A stretch of DNA of 64,000 bases from positions 80,563-144,562 of the forward strand of contig CATOJY010000003.1 of NCBI GenBank assembly GCA_951800685.1. Direction: 5' to 3'. Numbering within the stretch: position 1 is the first letter of the stretch; each line of letters starts with the position of its first letter. The notes under the pieces are model-generated. The model was given only the letters and a program-made list of their open reading frames with translations, did no database searches and was not told where the DNA came from. Made by a program: the position numbers and the translations under genes. Shown in pieces: positions 51,474 to 59,987 of the stretch. Origin of the DNA: an uncultured Lachnospiraceae bacterium (GTDB lineage Bacteria > Bacillota > Clostridia > Lachnospirales > Lachnospiraceae).

Positions 51474-52958
51474 TTATTTTCTTAACCCTCTTGGATAATG
51501 ATTCTTCATCTGCCCATTAATCGCTTTACCGAATCCAAGTACGAATCCTTTATAACTCATCAACATCCATCCTTTCTGTGCTCCACAAGGCAGACTTTCC
51601 CCGTGAAGATAACGGACAGCATCCTCCTGGGACAGCTCCATGGTTCTATCCGTCTCATGGACATGCAGCGCCAAAGCCAAAGAATGCGAAGGTTCCAGAC
51701 GGTTTTTCTTACATGTCACAAGATGCAGGCCTGGCCGAATCACTTTCATTCCCTGCATCCCAATCATAAACTCAGGTACCAGATAAATCTGATCACCAAA
51801 CCGCTCAAGCCTTCCTCTCTGTTGTGCCATCCAGCCAGAGAAAATTCCCAGCTCCTTTGTGAGAAAGTCGCTCATCACAATATCATCAATACCGTTTCTG
51901 CCATGTGCAGTTCTGTCAGTCTGCATCCTATCCTTTTTGTTTTTCTGCTTTATTCGGCCGTTTGACTGGCTTGTAGGCTCCATACCCTCTGCCCGTTCTG
52001 AATCGGGTTCTTGGGCAAACGCTGAGCAGATCATCATTCCACGCCGTCGTAACCTCGCAATATAATGTCCTTCCCCCTTCAACTTGTGAGGCCATAGCCG
52101 CATTGTATGTTCTATTCCCTGGGCAGGCGCCTCAATCCATTCGGCCTGGCCTGTTGCAAACGTCCTGTCATGCGGCCTTTCTTCTATCATAAACTCCTCA
52201 TGCTCCTGCAGGAATCTGCTAATCGTTCCTTCATTCTCTTCTGGCGCAAAAGTACAGGTAGAATATACGAGCACCCCTTCTGGCTTCAACATTCTGGCCG
52301 CCTTATCCAGAATCTTTAACTGTCTGTCAGCACACATATGTACATGCTGCCCGCTCCACTCCCTGACAGCTGTGTCATCTTTGCGAAACATTCCTTCTCC
52401 AGAACATGGTGCATCTACTACTATCCTGTCAAAAAAAGCTGGAAATAATTCTGCCATACGCTCCGGCGTCTCATTGCTCACCACGCAGTTTTTAACCCCC
52501 ATGCGTTCCACATTTTGAGACAATATTTTAGCCCTGCTGAGAATCAGTTCATTTGCAACAAGCAGCCCCTCTCCCTTCATCCTGCCCGCAATCTGCGTCG
52601 TCTTACCACCCGGAGCGGCACATAGATCCAGAATCCGTTCACCTGGTCTGGGATCTAAGATCTCAACCACTGCCATCGCCGAAGGTTCCTGAATGTAATA
52701 GGCGCCTGCTTCATGCAAAATATCTTTCCCCGGCTGGTCTTCTTCCTGATAATAAAACCCTTCTGCCGCCCAACTAACTGGCGTAAGCAAATACGGCATC
52801 CGCGCAATAAACTCTGCAGCGGAGGTCTTCAACGGGTTCCACCGCAATCCATAATACCGTTCACATTCATAACTTGCCAGAAACGCTTCATACTCTGTTC
52901 CAAGAAGTTTCTCCATTCTCTCGCAAAATGCTTCTGGAAGTTTCTTTGTCTCTTCCAT
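51474..52958 (-). CDS. RsmF-like rRNA (cytosine-C5)-methyltransferase
   Basis: SAM-dependent m5C methyltransferase of the NOL1/NOP2/Sun family. SAM-binding motif LDLCAAPGGKTTQIA near residue 110; catalytic cysteines in DAPCSGEGMFR and VYSTCTF, both present. The N-terminal domain has GLRWNPLKT and the usual EPSAM stretch. The C-terminal about 170 residues carry a Lys/Arg-rich linker (about 325–350) and an RNA-binding PUA-like part, as in RsmF. At 494 residues it is normal for the clostridial type. ATG 52958 follows GGAGG at 6 bases. Confidence 0.92.
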   Translation of the reverse strand: MEETKKLPEAFCERMEKLLGTEYEAFLASYECERYYGLRWNPLKTSAAEFIARMPYLLTPVSWAAEGFYYQEEDQPGKDILHEAGAYYIQEPSAMAVVEILDPRPGERILDLCAAPGGKTTQIAGRMKGEGLLVANELILSRAKILSQNVERMGVKNCVVSNETPERMAELFPAFFDRIVVDAPCSGEGMFRKDDTAVREWSGQHVHMCADRQLKILDKAARMLKPEGVLVYSTCTFAPEENEGTISRFLQEHEEFMIEERPHDRTFATGQAEWIEAPAQGIEHTMRLWPHKLKGEGHYIARLRRRGMMICSAFAQEPDSERAEGMEPTSQSNGRIKQKNKKDRMQTDRTAHGRNGIDDIVMSDFLTKELGIFSGWMAQQRGRLERFGDQIYLVPEFMIGMQGMKVIRPGLHLVTCKKNRLEPSHSLALALHVHETDRTMELSQEDAVRYLHGESLPCGAQKGWMLMSYKGFVLGFGKAINGQMKNHYPRGLRK

Positions 52959-52988
52959 GCTGTTCCTCCATTGTCTCGTCTCTTTTCC

Positions 52989-53017
52989 AGTATAACTGAT
53001 TCCTGCCCCAGAAACAA
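52989..53017 (-). promoter_or_regulatory. Promoter of the RsmF-like gene
   Basis: TTGTTT (53017–53012), a 17-base spacer and TATACT (52994–52989) on the minus strand, 30 bases ahead of the start codon. Confidence 0.55.
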
Positions 53018-53057
53018 TGCTGTAATTTCTCCCGTTTTGTGAATCGATACAGCCAAA

Positions 53058-53366
53058 AAGATTTCTTTTTCATCATTTATAATAAATTACTTTAACCTCA
53101 TAATATTTATATAATATTCTAAATTAATTTATTTTTATTTAGTTTTTTCTTATTTTTACTTTATTACATCTATAACATACTCATATAAAAAATTTATTTT
53201 TATTTTTGTTAAATTTTTTTACACTTAATTGACGAATTCAAGTTTTATGTCTATAATTGAAACATGAAATAAGGTCGTTGATTTGTCTGTTCCACAGATG
53301 TTCCAATCACTACAGTAAATATCCGATTTATCAACCATATTTTTCTTTAAAAAGGGGGAAACCACT
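53058..53366 (+). promoter_or_regulatory. AT-rich gap with the promoter of the ArsR-type gene
   Basis: About 310 bases without a gene. The first 170 (53058–53228) are made almost wholly of A and T and lack any open frame of note. TTGACG (53229–53234), a 17-base spacer and consensus TATAAT (53252–53257) form a strong sigma-A promoter about 110 bases before the start. The AT-rich tract would act as UP element or bent DNA. Confidence 0.65.
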
Positions 53367-54296
53367 TTGCTGCATATCACTTCACTAAGCGAAGGGCTTG
53401 ATGTTTTTAAGGCTCTTGGATCTGACGTCAGAATTGAAATACTCAATATATTGTTGGAGAATAATAATATGAGTATGAATGAACTGGCTTCCCGTCTGAA
53501 CATTACCAACGGAGCACTGACCAGTCATATCAAAAAACTGGAAAATTGTGGTCTAATCGGCATATCCAGTGAATCTGCCGGACACGGAAATCAGAAGATC
53601 TGTTCAGTCCATCTGGATAAGATCCTGATCGATCTGGAGAAACAAGAAGATTTCCAGAATATTTATAGTACCGATTTAAAAGTAGGACACTATTCCAACT
53701 ATCGTGTATGTCCCACCTGCGGCCTGGCATCTGACAAGGCTTTGATCGGCGAAGTGGACGATCCCAGGTATTTCGATCATCCTAACCGCTATAATGCTGA
53801 CATTCTCTGGTTTTCAAAGGGATTTGTGGAATATAACATCCCCAACTTTATTCCCAGTTTTCAGAAGATCACTCAGATTACTCTCTCTGCGGAACTTTGT
53901 TCCGAGGCACCCGGCGTCAACAATGTATGGCCTTCGGATATTTCTTTTTACCTGAATGATGTCTGTGTGGGAAGCTGGCTTTCTCCTGGTGATTTCGGCG
54001 ATTCCCGCGGTATGTTCACACCGGATTGGTGGTTTCCTAACTGGAATCAGTACGGCCTGCTGAAATTACTGGTGATCAATAAGAAAGGGACATACATCGA
54101 TGGGCTTAAGATCTCCGATGTGAAGATAGACAGTCTTCAGTTAGACTACCGCAGCAGCATCCGCTTCCGTATGGCAGTGGAAGACAATGCCCCTCATGTA
54201 GGCGGCTTGACTATCTTCGGTAAGACTTTCGGCAACTATGGACAAGACATTAAAGTCAGTCTCCACTACGCTCCCATGGAGGATCCCACAACTTAA
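53367..54296 (+). CDS. ArsR-type regulator with large beta-rich C-terminal domain
   Basis: 309 residues. The N-terminal winged helix (about 8–85) matches the ArsR fold: VFKALGSDVRIEILNILL, then MNELASRLNITNGALTSHIKKLE as the recognition region. A single CPTCG pair lies near residue 115. The C-terminal 190 residues are beta-rich with many aromatic residues (WPSDISFYLNDVCVGSW; PDWWFPNWNQYG), resembling a sugar- or ligand-binding jelly roll, so this is probably a sensor for a small molecule, perhaps a carbohydrate. The start is TTG 53367 with AAAGGGGG upstream; no suitable ATG exists. A terminator follows. It has no co-directional partner, so its targets are unclear. Confidence 0.75.
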   Translation: MLHITSLSEGLDVFKALGSDVRIEILNILLENNNMSMNELASRLNITNGALTSHIKKLENCGLIGISSESAGHGNQKICSVHLDKILIDLEKQEDFQNIYSTDLKVGHYSNYRVCPTCGLASDKALIGEVDDPRYFDHPNRYNADILWFSKGFVEYNIPNFIPSFQKITQITLSAELCSEAPGVNNVWPSDISFYLNDVCVGSWLSPGDFGDSRGMFTPDWWFPNWNQYGLLKLLVINKKGTYIDGLKISDVKIDSLQLDYRSSIRFRMAVEDNAPHVGGLTIFGKTFGNYGQDIKVSLHYAPMEDPTT

Positions 54297-54312
54297 TTTG
54301 ATTTAGAATCTT

Positions 54313-54369
54313 TTACAGAGGGTGCCGTAAAACCATCTTATTTGATATTTCACGGCACCCCTTCTGTAA
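54313..54369. terminator. Shared terminator of the ArsR-type and SAS genes
   Basis: TTACAGAGGGTGCCGT (54313–54328) pairs with ACGGCACCCCTTCTGTAA (54352–54369) with a small bulge, between the convergent stop codons at 54296 and 54372. Confidence 0.7.
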
Positions 54370-54371
54370 TA

Positions 54372-55157
54372 TTATTCATTAATTGCTATATCTATTCTGC
54401 TTAATTTCTCCAATAAGATCTCTTCCTCTGTCGGAATATCCTCAGATTTCTCAATCTGTTGACGCACCTGCCACATCTGCTGGTCCACAGATGCGATTTG
54501 CTCAGCACATTCACTCAACTGCCGCACGATCTGCGTCTGGTTTGGAATCTCCTGTTTATATTTCAGCTGATGCTCTAGGCTCGCCCAAAAGTCCATCGCA
54601 ATCGTACGAATCTGCACTTCAACGGCCATATTTTTGGTCCGGTCCGAAAAGAAAACAGGAACACTCACGATCATATGATAGCTTCGATAACCGTTTGGTT
54701 TCGGGTTCTTAATATAGTCTTTCTCTTTCAACACTGTAATATCATCCTGTTTCGCAAGCGCCTGCGCCAGCATATAGATATCGTCCACGTAAGAGCACAC
54801 CACTCGGATACCAGCCACATCAAATAGATTATTTTCCACGTTCTCCAGCGTAAAACTCAGATCCTTGTCGTCCAGTTTTCTCATAATGCTTGCACTGCTC
54901 TTCAGCCGGGAATTGATCGATGTAATCGGATTACGCTGATATCGTACATTGAACTCTGAATTAAGTACATCAAATTTCGTGCGTACTTCCTTAATTGCGC
55001 AGCTATAGCGCATCCTCATTTCCTTATAATCCACCACTGTGTCCACCATCTGCCTGCGTCTCTCATAAATTGACTGGTCCACCTGTGGAAATATCATCAT
55101 TTCCGCCTGCTCAGATTCCATGCCCATCTCATCCAATGGGAAAAAGGGATTTGTCAT
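54372..55157 (-). CDS. Small alarmone synthetase (RelA/SpoT synthetase domain)
   Basis: Makes (p)ppGpp from ATP and GTP/GDP. A stand-alone synthetase domain with GIRVVCSYVDDIY, NPKPNGYRSYHMIVS and VEVQIRTIAMDFWASLEHQLKYK, the conserved nucleotide-binding and catalytic stretches. There is no HD hydrolase domain and no TGS/ACT regulatory part, so it is of the RelQ/RelP type. At 261 residues it is slightly longer than RelQ, with about 45 additional N-terminal residues and a helical acidic tail as seen in tetrameric SAS proteins. ATG 55157 follows AAAGGAGG. Confidence 0.93.
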   Translation of the reverse strand: MTNPFFPLDEMGMESEQAEMMIFPQVDQSIYERRRQMVDTVVDYKEMRMRYSCAIKEVRTKFDVLNSEFNVRYQRNPITSINSRLKSSASIMRKLDDKDLSFTLENVENNLFDVAGIRVVCSYVDDIYMLAQALAKQDDITVLKEKDYIKNPKPNGYRSYHMIVSVPVFFSDRTKNMAVEVQIRTIAMDFWASLEHQLKYKQEIPNQTQIVRQLSECAEQIASVDQQMWQVRQQIEKSEDIPTEEEILLEKLSRIDIAINE

Positions 55158-55184
55158 CGTCTGTACCTCCTTTTACTCCTTGTT

Positions 55185-55213
55185 ACTATAGCGCAGATAC
55201 TTTGGAAAAACAA
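55185..55213 (-). promoter_or_regulatory. Sigma-A promoter of the SAS gene
   Basis: TTGTTT (55213–55208), a 17-base spacer and TATAGT (55190–55185) on the minus strand, 28 bases ahead of the start codon. Confidence 0.6.
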
Positions 55214-55229
55214 TAAACCACAGGTAAAA

Positions 55230-55283
55230 TTTGTATAAAACAAAGGAGTGTGTCAATAGTTCTTTCTATCAACACGCTCCTTT
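55230..55283 (-). terminator. Terminator downstream of the FliD-like gene
   Basis: AAAGGAGCGTGT pairs with ACACACTCCTTT (55283–55242, long loop) and is followed on the minus strand by TTTGTTTTATAC. Between it and the FliD-like stop (55419) lie about 135 bases with one 20-codon frame (GTG at 55347 after GGAGGG) too short to call. Confidence 0.75.
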
Positions 55284-55418
55284 TCCTTTATTTTCCAAAC
55301 ATGCTGTACTGCCTCTTCTTATCCCGCGTTCTGCTGTGCAGATCCACGCCGCCCTCCGATTTTCCATAACATTACGTAAGCAATATTACAACTCTATGCA
55401 GAGAACAGCCTATTTGTA

Positions 55419-56123
55419 CTAGCCAAAAAAATTGAAATAATTTCCGCTGCTTCCGTAATTATTGAACAGTTTACTGTAGCTGGTGCTGGACTGCGCCTCC
55501 ATGTTTCTCTCCGCGCTGGTCTCCACAGAATCTGCCCAAATCGTCACCCTTCCGGAAAAACCACCCTTGCCGCCCCATACTTTCTGTAATGTTGCAAGAT
55601 CAGTCTGTGCCAGCTTTTTATCGTCGATTGTAAGCGTTCCATCAAGATTTCTGTTTACGCCGCAGGAGGCCAGTTCCGAACTATTCATCCCGGAAATACT
55701 GTTTAATTGCGACAGATAATTATTATCTGTCCTAGACCCCGATTCCCTTAAGTTTCCCAGCATACTATTGTATTGACTGACAAACCCTTTGACCAAAGCT
55801 GCAATCTCATCAGTGCTGCCACTTTCCTTCGCCTTTTCATAAACGGATGTCTTGCCATCATCCGCCAGCTTATCCCCATATTCACATACCTGCTGCGCAT
55901 GATATTTCATGTTATAATATAATTTCTGTGTATTCCCTGTATTGTTCAATATACCAGCATACACATTATTCTTCTGTTTCAGCCCGCTCAACAACTGCGC
56001 ATTCCGGCTCAAACGCTTCCCCCTGCCCGTCCGGCTGAGAGCACTCTGCAACAATGAGTAACTACCCCCGGTTCTGTTTCTTCCATTCAGCAAGGCACTG
56101 GAATAATTTCTTGGAATTCTCAT
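55419..56123 (-). CDS. FliD (flagellar cap) C-terminal-like protein
   Basis: 234 residues. The first 60 are basic and of low predicted order. The middle (about 65–160) is helical with SQYNSMLGNLRESGSRTDNNYLSQLN. The end has NRNLDGTLTIDDKKLAQTDLATLQKVWGG and IWADSVETSAERNM, the pattern of the FliD_C domain, where a D-G-x-L-x-(I/L)-D-x-x-K-L motif precedes the terminal helix. Length is about half that of a filament cap protein, and the N-terminal D0 and D2/D3 parts are missing. The gene lies 168 bases after the two-component system on the same strand, and its ATG 56123 follows AAAGGAG. Confidence 0.6.
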   Translation of the reverse strand: MRIPRNYSSALLNGRNRTGGSYSLLQSALSRTGRGKRLSRNAQLLSGLKQKNNVYAGILNNTGNTQKLYYNMKYHAQQVCEYGDKLADDGKTSVYEKAKESGSTDEIAALVKGFVSQYNSMLGNLRESGSRTDNNYLSQLNSISGMNSSELASCGVNRNLDGTLTIDDKKLAQTDLATLQKVWGGKGGFSGRVTIWADSVETSAERNMEAQSSTSYSKLFNNYGSSGNYFNFFG

Positions 56124-56291
56124 AAGTCTTCTCCTTTCTGTCTTCCCCTATAAAGAGAGTTCTTTCTCTATGAAATATATCGTTTACTATCTCACAAAAT
56201 AAAGAGAATTGTAACCAACAACACTATTTTCGTCACAAACAGCTACTGTGTTATTTCATAAGCACATACGCCGCATCTCGTATATAGCACC

Positions 56292-57773
56292 CTAACAATT
56301 ACACTTCCCCTGCAGCATAATCGTCAGCGTAAAATATACGCTCCCTGCCTCGTACTGCATCGTTCCATAGTACTTTTCCACACAGCTGCGCATATTACGC
56401 ATCCCCAGACCATGTATCTTTCTGTCTGCCTTGGTCGTCTGCAGCCTGTCAGCTGTCTCTGTCACCACTTCACCATCATACGTATTCTCTACCACAACAA
56501 AGAACATCCTTCCTTTGCTGTAGCCCTGGAAACGGATTCTCCTTTCGTGGTTCTCTGGCAGCTTCCTGCACGCTTCTATTGCATTGTCCAATGCGTTGTT
56601 GAGCAGAATCCCCAAATCAAAAGCTTCTATGCCAAATTGCGCTGGATAGACAAGATCCCCTTCCAGCAAGATCTGTTCCTGCGCACAAATCTGCGCTTTC
56701 CGATTCAGAATCACATCCGCCACCGGATTGCCCGTGCAAAAACGTAATGATAGTCTGGCCGCCGCCTGCTGCATACTCTGTAGATATCCTTCAGCCTCCT
56801 CAAGTATCTGCTCCGTCATATGCCCTTCCTTCGTACTCTCCTCCAGAAGCTGTTCCATATCTGCTACACAATTATTCACATCGTGCCTCATCCCACGTAT
56901 CCCATCATATAACTGTTCCAATTCCCTGACATGTGCAGTCATATCTGCAAGCTGCTGTTTATAGAACATAAGTCCATTTTTCTGCATCTCAGAAGCCATC
57001 AGTTCGCTGTAAATCTTTCGACTGAAGACCGTACACACAAGACACAGTATTGCAATCGTTGGTACGATCACATACATACTGCTATGTTTTTCATAGAAAA
57101 ATTCTATCTCCTCTCCCCGCTGTCTGTAAAAAGAGATCCTCCACAGTACGTCAAAAGCCATACCGATCACCGGCGCCAGCATCAAAAACCACAATCCCTG
57201 CCTGTCAATCTCCTCCACAGGCTCTGTCAGATACCGCCGGTACATCCTTAGCACAAGATACATAATCAAAAGATAGCCCGCTGTGTATAACCACATACTG
57301 TATTCCTGCAGATATCCGGCGACTGTCGTAAAATACTCCGGCTCTATCTTCTCTTCCATAACCAAGTCACACAGATGATCGATCCATCCGATCATGACAA
57401 ACGACCATACACTATGCAACATGAACCGGGACATCTCCTGGACTGTATAATAAACAAGTAAAAGATAGAGTTTCGCAAGCTTTCTTCCCTGATAGAAAAG
57501 ATCCAACGCTACAAAGCTGCAGCACACAACACAAAGCAGCTTTATGATGCTGTAACTGCTGTCCATGACCTCCCCGTTTTCCGTTCTGTACAAAACCCTA
57601 TTCACCCAGACAGAATAGGAGAGACAACAGTTGATGAGAAACGACTGTAAGAAAAAAAGTATCTTCCCTGTGGAACGATACTTCTCTTTCTCTACAACAC
57701 TGCCTTTACAGAAATACAACAAAAACCATGCTCTCACCAGATATTCGCCAAGACCCATCCAGTCTATCATCAT
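56292..57773 (-). CDS. AgrC-like GHKL sensor histidine kinase
   Basis: 493 residues. Six to seven membrane segments fill residues about 8–250. Then comes a dimerisation helix with the phosphoacceptor His297 in GMRHDVNNCV. The GHKL ATPase has an N box at LLNNALDNAIEAC (about 391–402) and a G box at HGLGMRNMRSCV. This is the AgrC/ComD-type family that usually senses peptides or cell-envelope signals. It starts at ATG 57773, using the AAGGAG that overlaps the stop region of the LytTR regulator gene. It is the third gene of a unit beginning with the coiled-coil protein. Confidence 0.92.
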   Translation of the reverse strand: MMIDWMGLGEYLVRAWFLLYFCKGSVVEKEKYRSTGKILFFLQSFLINCCLSYSVWVNRVLYRTENGEVMDSSYSIIKLLCVVCCSFVALDLFYQGRKLAKLYLLLVYYTVQEMSRFMLHSVWSFVMIGWIDHLCDLVMEEKIEPEYFTTVAGYLQEYSMWLYTAGYLLIMYLVLRMYRRYLTEPVEEIDRQGLWFLMLAPVIGMAFDVLWRISFYRQRGEEIEFFYEKHSSMYVIVPTIAILCLVCTVFSRKIYSELMASEMQKNGLMFYKQQLADMTAHVRELEQLYDGIRGMRHDVNNCVADMEQLLEESTKEGHMTEQILEEAEGYLQSMQQAAARLSLRFCTGNPVADVILNRKAQICAQEQILLEGDLVYPAQFGIEAFDLGILLNNALDNAIEACRKLPENHERRIRFQGYSKGRMFFVVVENTYDGEVVTETADRLQTTKADRKIHGLGMRNMRSCVEKYYGTMQYEAGSVYFTLTIMLQGKCNC

Positions 57774-57777
57774 AGCA

Positions 57778-58473
57778 CTACTCCTTCAGATATCTGCAGT
57801 ACAGTTTTACAAATTCACTATATTTTTGTTTGGACAGATAGACTTTATCCCCCTGTCCAACAGTAATGCTCTCGTGATCATATCCACTGATCGCAGACAA
57901 CGCAACCAGATACCCCCTATGGCAGCGGTAGAATCCATCTCCCAGCACTTCCTGCAGATGGTTCATCCGCTCATAGTATTCCAAACATTCCTTCTTCGTA
58001 TGCAGAATCACCTTACGCCCGCTGTTTTCCACATAGAGAATATCTTCCACCGGAATCCGGCGGTGTTTCCCCTCTATCTTGACCAGAAGATATTTCGGGC
58101 TAGGCTGTCTCTTCTCTACCTCCTGCGCAGCACGCCGCAAAACATCCACCATCTTCTCCTGATCTACCGGTTTCATAAGGTAATGAAACGCTCCCACATC
58201 AAAGGCTTCGAAAACCTGCTCTTTCACTCCCGTCACAAAGATCAGTATCGCATCAGCTGTCTCCCTTAAACGTCTGGCAGTCTCCATACCATCCATGCCC
58301 TCCATGGCGATATCTAACAGGACAATATCCGGACGATAACCCTCTTCTACTCTTTCTACCAATTTCATCCCTGAATCAAATTCACATATCTGTGCCTGAG
58401 AAAACTCTCTCTCAAGTAAGGTTAGAATCCTTTCTCTCCCTCTTACTTCATCATCGCAAACTGCAATATTCAT
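57778..58473 (-). CDS. LytTR-family response regulator
   Basis: 231 residues. The receiver domain (1–120) has the acidic pocket CDDE at 6–9, phosphoacceptor Asp54 in VLLDIAMEG, the T/S in VTGV and Lys in LMKPV. The LytTR DNA-binding domain (about 130–228) has VEDILYVENSGRKVILHT and the GFYRCHRGYLVAL motif. LytTR proteins bind tandem 9–10 bp repeats in front of target promoters. ATG 58473 follows GAGGGGAAAC, 15 bases after the coiled-coil gene. The kinase gene overlaps its end through the RBS, so the two are a classic AgrA/AgrC-like pair. Confidence 0.93.
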   Translation of the reverse strand: MNIAVCDDEVRGRERILTLLEREFSQAQICEFDSGMKLVERVEEGYRPDIVLLDIAMEGMDGMETARRLRETADAILIFVTGVKEQVFEAFDVGAFHYLMKPVDQEKMVDVLRRAAQEVEKRQPSPKYLLVKIEGKHRRIPVEDILYVENSGRKVILHTKKECLEYYERMNHLQEVLGDGFYRCHRGYLVALSAISGYDHESITVGQGDKVYLSKQKYSEFVKLYCRYLKE

Positions 58474-58488
58474 GTTTCCCCTCGTAGC

Positions 58489-59664
58489 CTAACTCTCTTC
58501 GTCTATTATACTGCCCTTCAGATCTTCTTCTAATAATTTCATCTCGTGCAGCATCTTCTTGACATCCAGCTGAACATCAGATAGGCTTCCAGTGCCTCCT
58601 CTTCCATTCTCCATGATGCCTTCCAACAAAACCGCATCTTCTCTGGAACGTTCCTCTGCCTCTCTGCGCAGCTCTTCCTGCTCCTCATTCTTTATGTGTG
58701 CCTCATCGATCCGGTTTTCCAGCTCTACCGTATCTTCCTTTCTATCTTCAATCTTCTCTTCCTGCTCCGCTTCTGCTTCCGCTTTCTCCTCGGCCTCTTC
58801 TTTCTTCTCTTCCAGTTCCTCGTCCATATGGTCTTTCGCTTCTTCCATCAGCATGCCGATTACTTCTCTGCTGGCCGCTTCCATCACATCTTCAGCCTTC
58901 TTCTGGGCATCCGTCATCTCATGAAACTTTAACCGTTCCAGCCTGATCGCACGGATCGAACCGTTATAAGCAGGAATCTGATCCTTGATTACATCATTCC
59001 TATTCTCATAGATCCTTTGAAACTGGTCGATCTCTAAACAGCGCTTTTGATACTCTGTCAGTGGTATGCCTTCCATCTCTCTAAGCCGTGCTTCCTCTTC
59101 CTCGGTCCACTCTGCTTCAATCCCTTGTTCCTCCGCCTCGGCCTTTCGCTGCAACAGTTCCAAATCCTCTCTCGTCTCAGGCCCTCTACCTTCAATCTCC
59201 TTGAGTCGTGCCTGCTCTTCCTCTGTCAGAAATACTTCATCTGGATGACGCAGGGCATCTTCCTTCTTCTCTAAAAGCTCCAGATCTTTCTGCTCCTGGG
59301 AATCCGCCGCAACGCCGTATTGCTGCCGAAGCGCTTCTTTCTGTGCATCTCCCCGCGCTATGGTATCCAGATTCTCTGCATATTCTTCCTGCAGCATCGT
59401 TAGTTTATCCCGGATCTCCTGTATATCCTGGTCTATCTTACGGTCACCATCCCATGCCTTTCCTATGATCTTAAGCGCTTTCTGCTGCGCATATAACTTA
59501 CGCTGGGTAATCGGGTCTTTCTTGATATTCAGGTCACCCATAAAAATTGTCTTTCGATTCTGTTGTGCTTTACCGTCAACACCTGCACGCTCCTGCGCCC
59601 TTGTCCTGGCTGCACTGCTGACCCCTATTACCTGATCTTCATTCATATTTGTTCTGATCTGCAT
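58489..59664 (-). CDS. Large coiled-coil protein with internal repeats
   Basis: 391 residues, no signal peptide or membrane segment. The whole protein is highly charged and Glu/Lys-rich with heptad patterns from about 60 to the end. A unit of about 25 residues (EEEQARLKEIEG…, then EEEEARLREMEG…) occurs twice near 145–200. The region 275–325 is almost pure Glu/Ala/Lys/Asp. The N-terminus (MQIRTNMNEDQVIG, with a basic Arg-Gln patch) is of a different type. ATG 59664 follows AGGAGG. It precedes an AgrA/AgrC-like system by 15 bases, with a sigma-D-like promoter upstream. A cytoskeletal or scaffold role is inference only. Confidence 0.75.
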   Translation of the reverse strand: MQIRTNMNEDQVIGVSSAARTRAQERAGVDGKAQQNRKTIFMGDLNIKKDPITQRKLYAQQKALKIIGKAWDGDRKIDQDIQEIRDKLTMLQEEYAENLDTIARGDAQKEALRQQYGVAADSQEQKDLELLEKKEDALRHPDEVFLTEEEQARLKEIEGRGPETREDLELLQRKAEAEEQGIEAEWTEEEEARLREMEGIPLTEYQKRCLEIDQFQRIYENRNDVIKDQIPAYNGSIRAIRLERLKFHEMTDAQKKAEDVMEAASREVIGMLMEEAKDHMDEELEEKKEEAEEKAEAEAEQEEKIEDRKEDTVELENRIDEAHIKNEEQEELRREAEERSREDAVLLEGIMENGRGGTGSLSDVQLDVKKMLHEMKLLEEDLKGSIIDEES

Positions 59665-59748
59665 AAATAATAACCTCCTTGTATCTTCTCAGACAAAATC
59701 CATTTTGTCCGGCTTATTCATTACACAATTTATCTCTTTCTTCATATA

Positions 59749-59776
59749 TTATCGGCTTATTATACGTTTTTCTTTA
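59749..59776 (-). promoter_or_regulatory. Sigma-D/sigma-28-like promoter of the coiled-coil/AgrAC operon
   Basis: On the minus strand TAAA (59776–59773) and GCCGATAA (59756–59749) are separated by 16 bases; the flagellar sigma consensus is TAAA-N15-GCCGATAA, with N14–N16 tolerated in Bacillus. A TATAAT sits inside the spacer without a matching -35, so a sigma-A start is an alternative. Confidence 0.55.
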
Positions 59777-59840
59777 ATCCAGTATCTGTTTCTCTACATC
59801 TGTTTAAGGCAAAAAAACACCCATTCATGACACAATAATG

Positions 59841-59919
59841 CAAAAAATCTTGGCAGAACAATCCTTGCCAAGCTACGCACATACAAAAATACCGCACAGT
59901 CAACTGCAACTGCACGGTA
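59841..59919 (-). terminator. Tandem terminators after the DUF975 gene
   Basis: On the minus strand a first hairpin TACCGTGCAGT/ACTGTGCGGTA (59919–59890) is followed by TTTTTGT, and a second CTTGGCA/TGCCAAG (59872–59849) by ATTTTTTG. Together they insulate the coiled-coil operon. The rest of 59665–59987 holds only the promoter described and no gene. Confidence 0.8.
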
Positions 59920-59987
59920 CTCTCTCATTCTATTTCGTCATCCTATCCAGCAGGTGAAATCCTGACCAGACAAATAATCTATACCTT

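Noticed and set aside
55300..55400. Short minus-strand frames between the FliD-like gene and its terminator
   Set aside because: Fewer than 33 codons, no conserved motif recognised; a GTG with GGAGGG upstream exists but support is too weak.
58592..58924. Ser/Phe-rich open frames on the plus strand
   Set aside because: They are the reverse reading of the Glu/Lys-rich coiled-coil gene; composition follows from that gene and no ribosome site is present.
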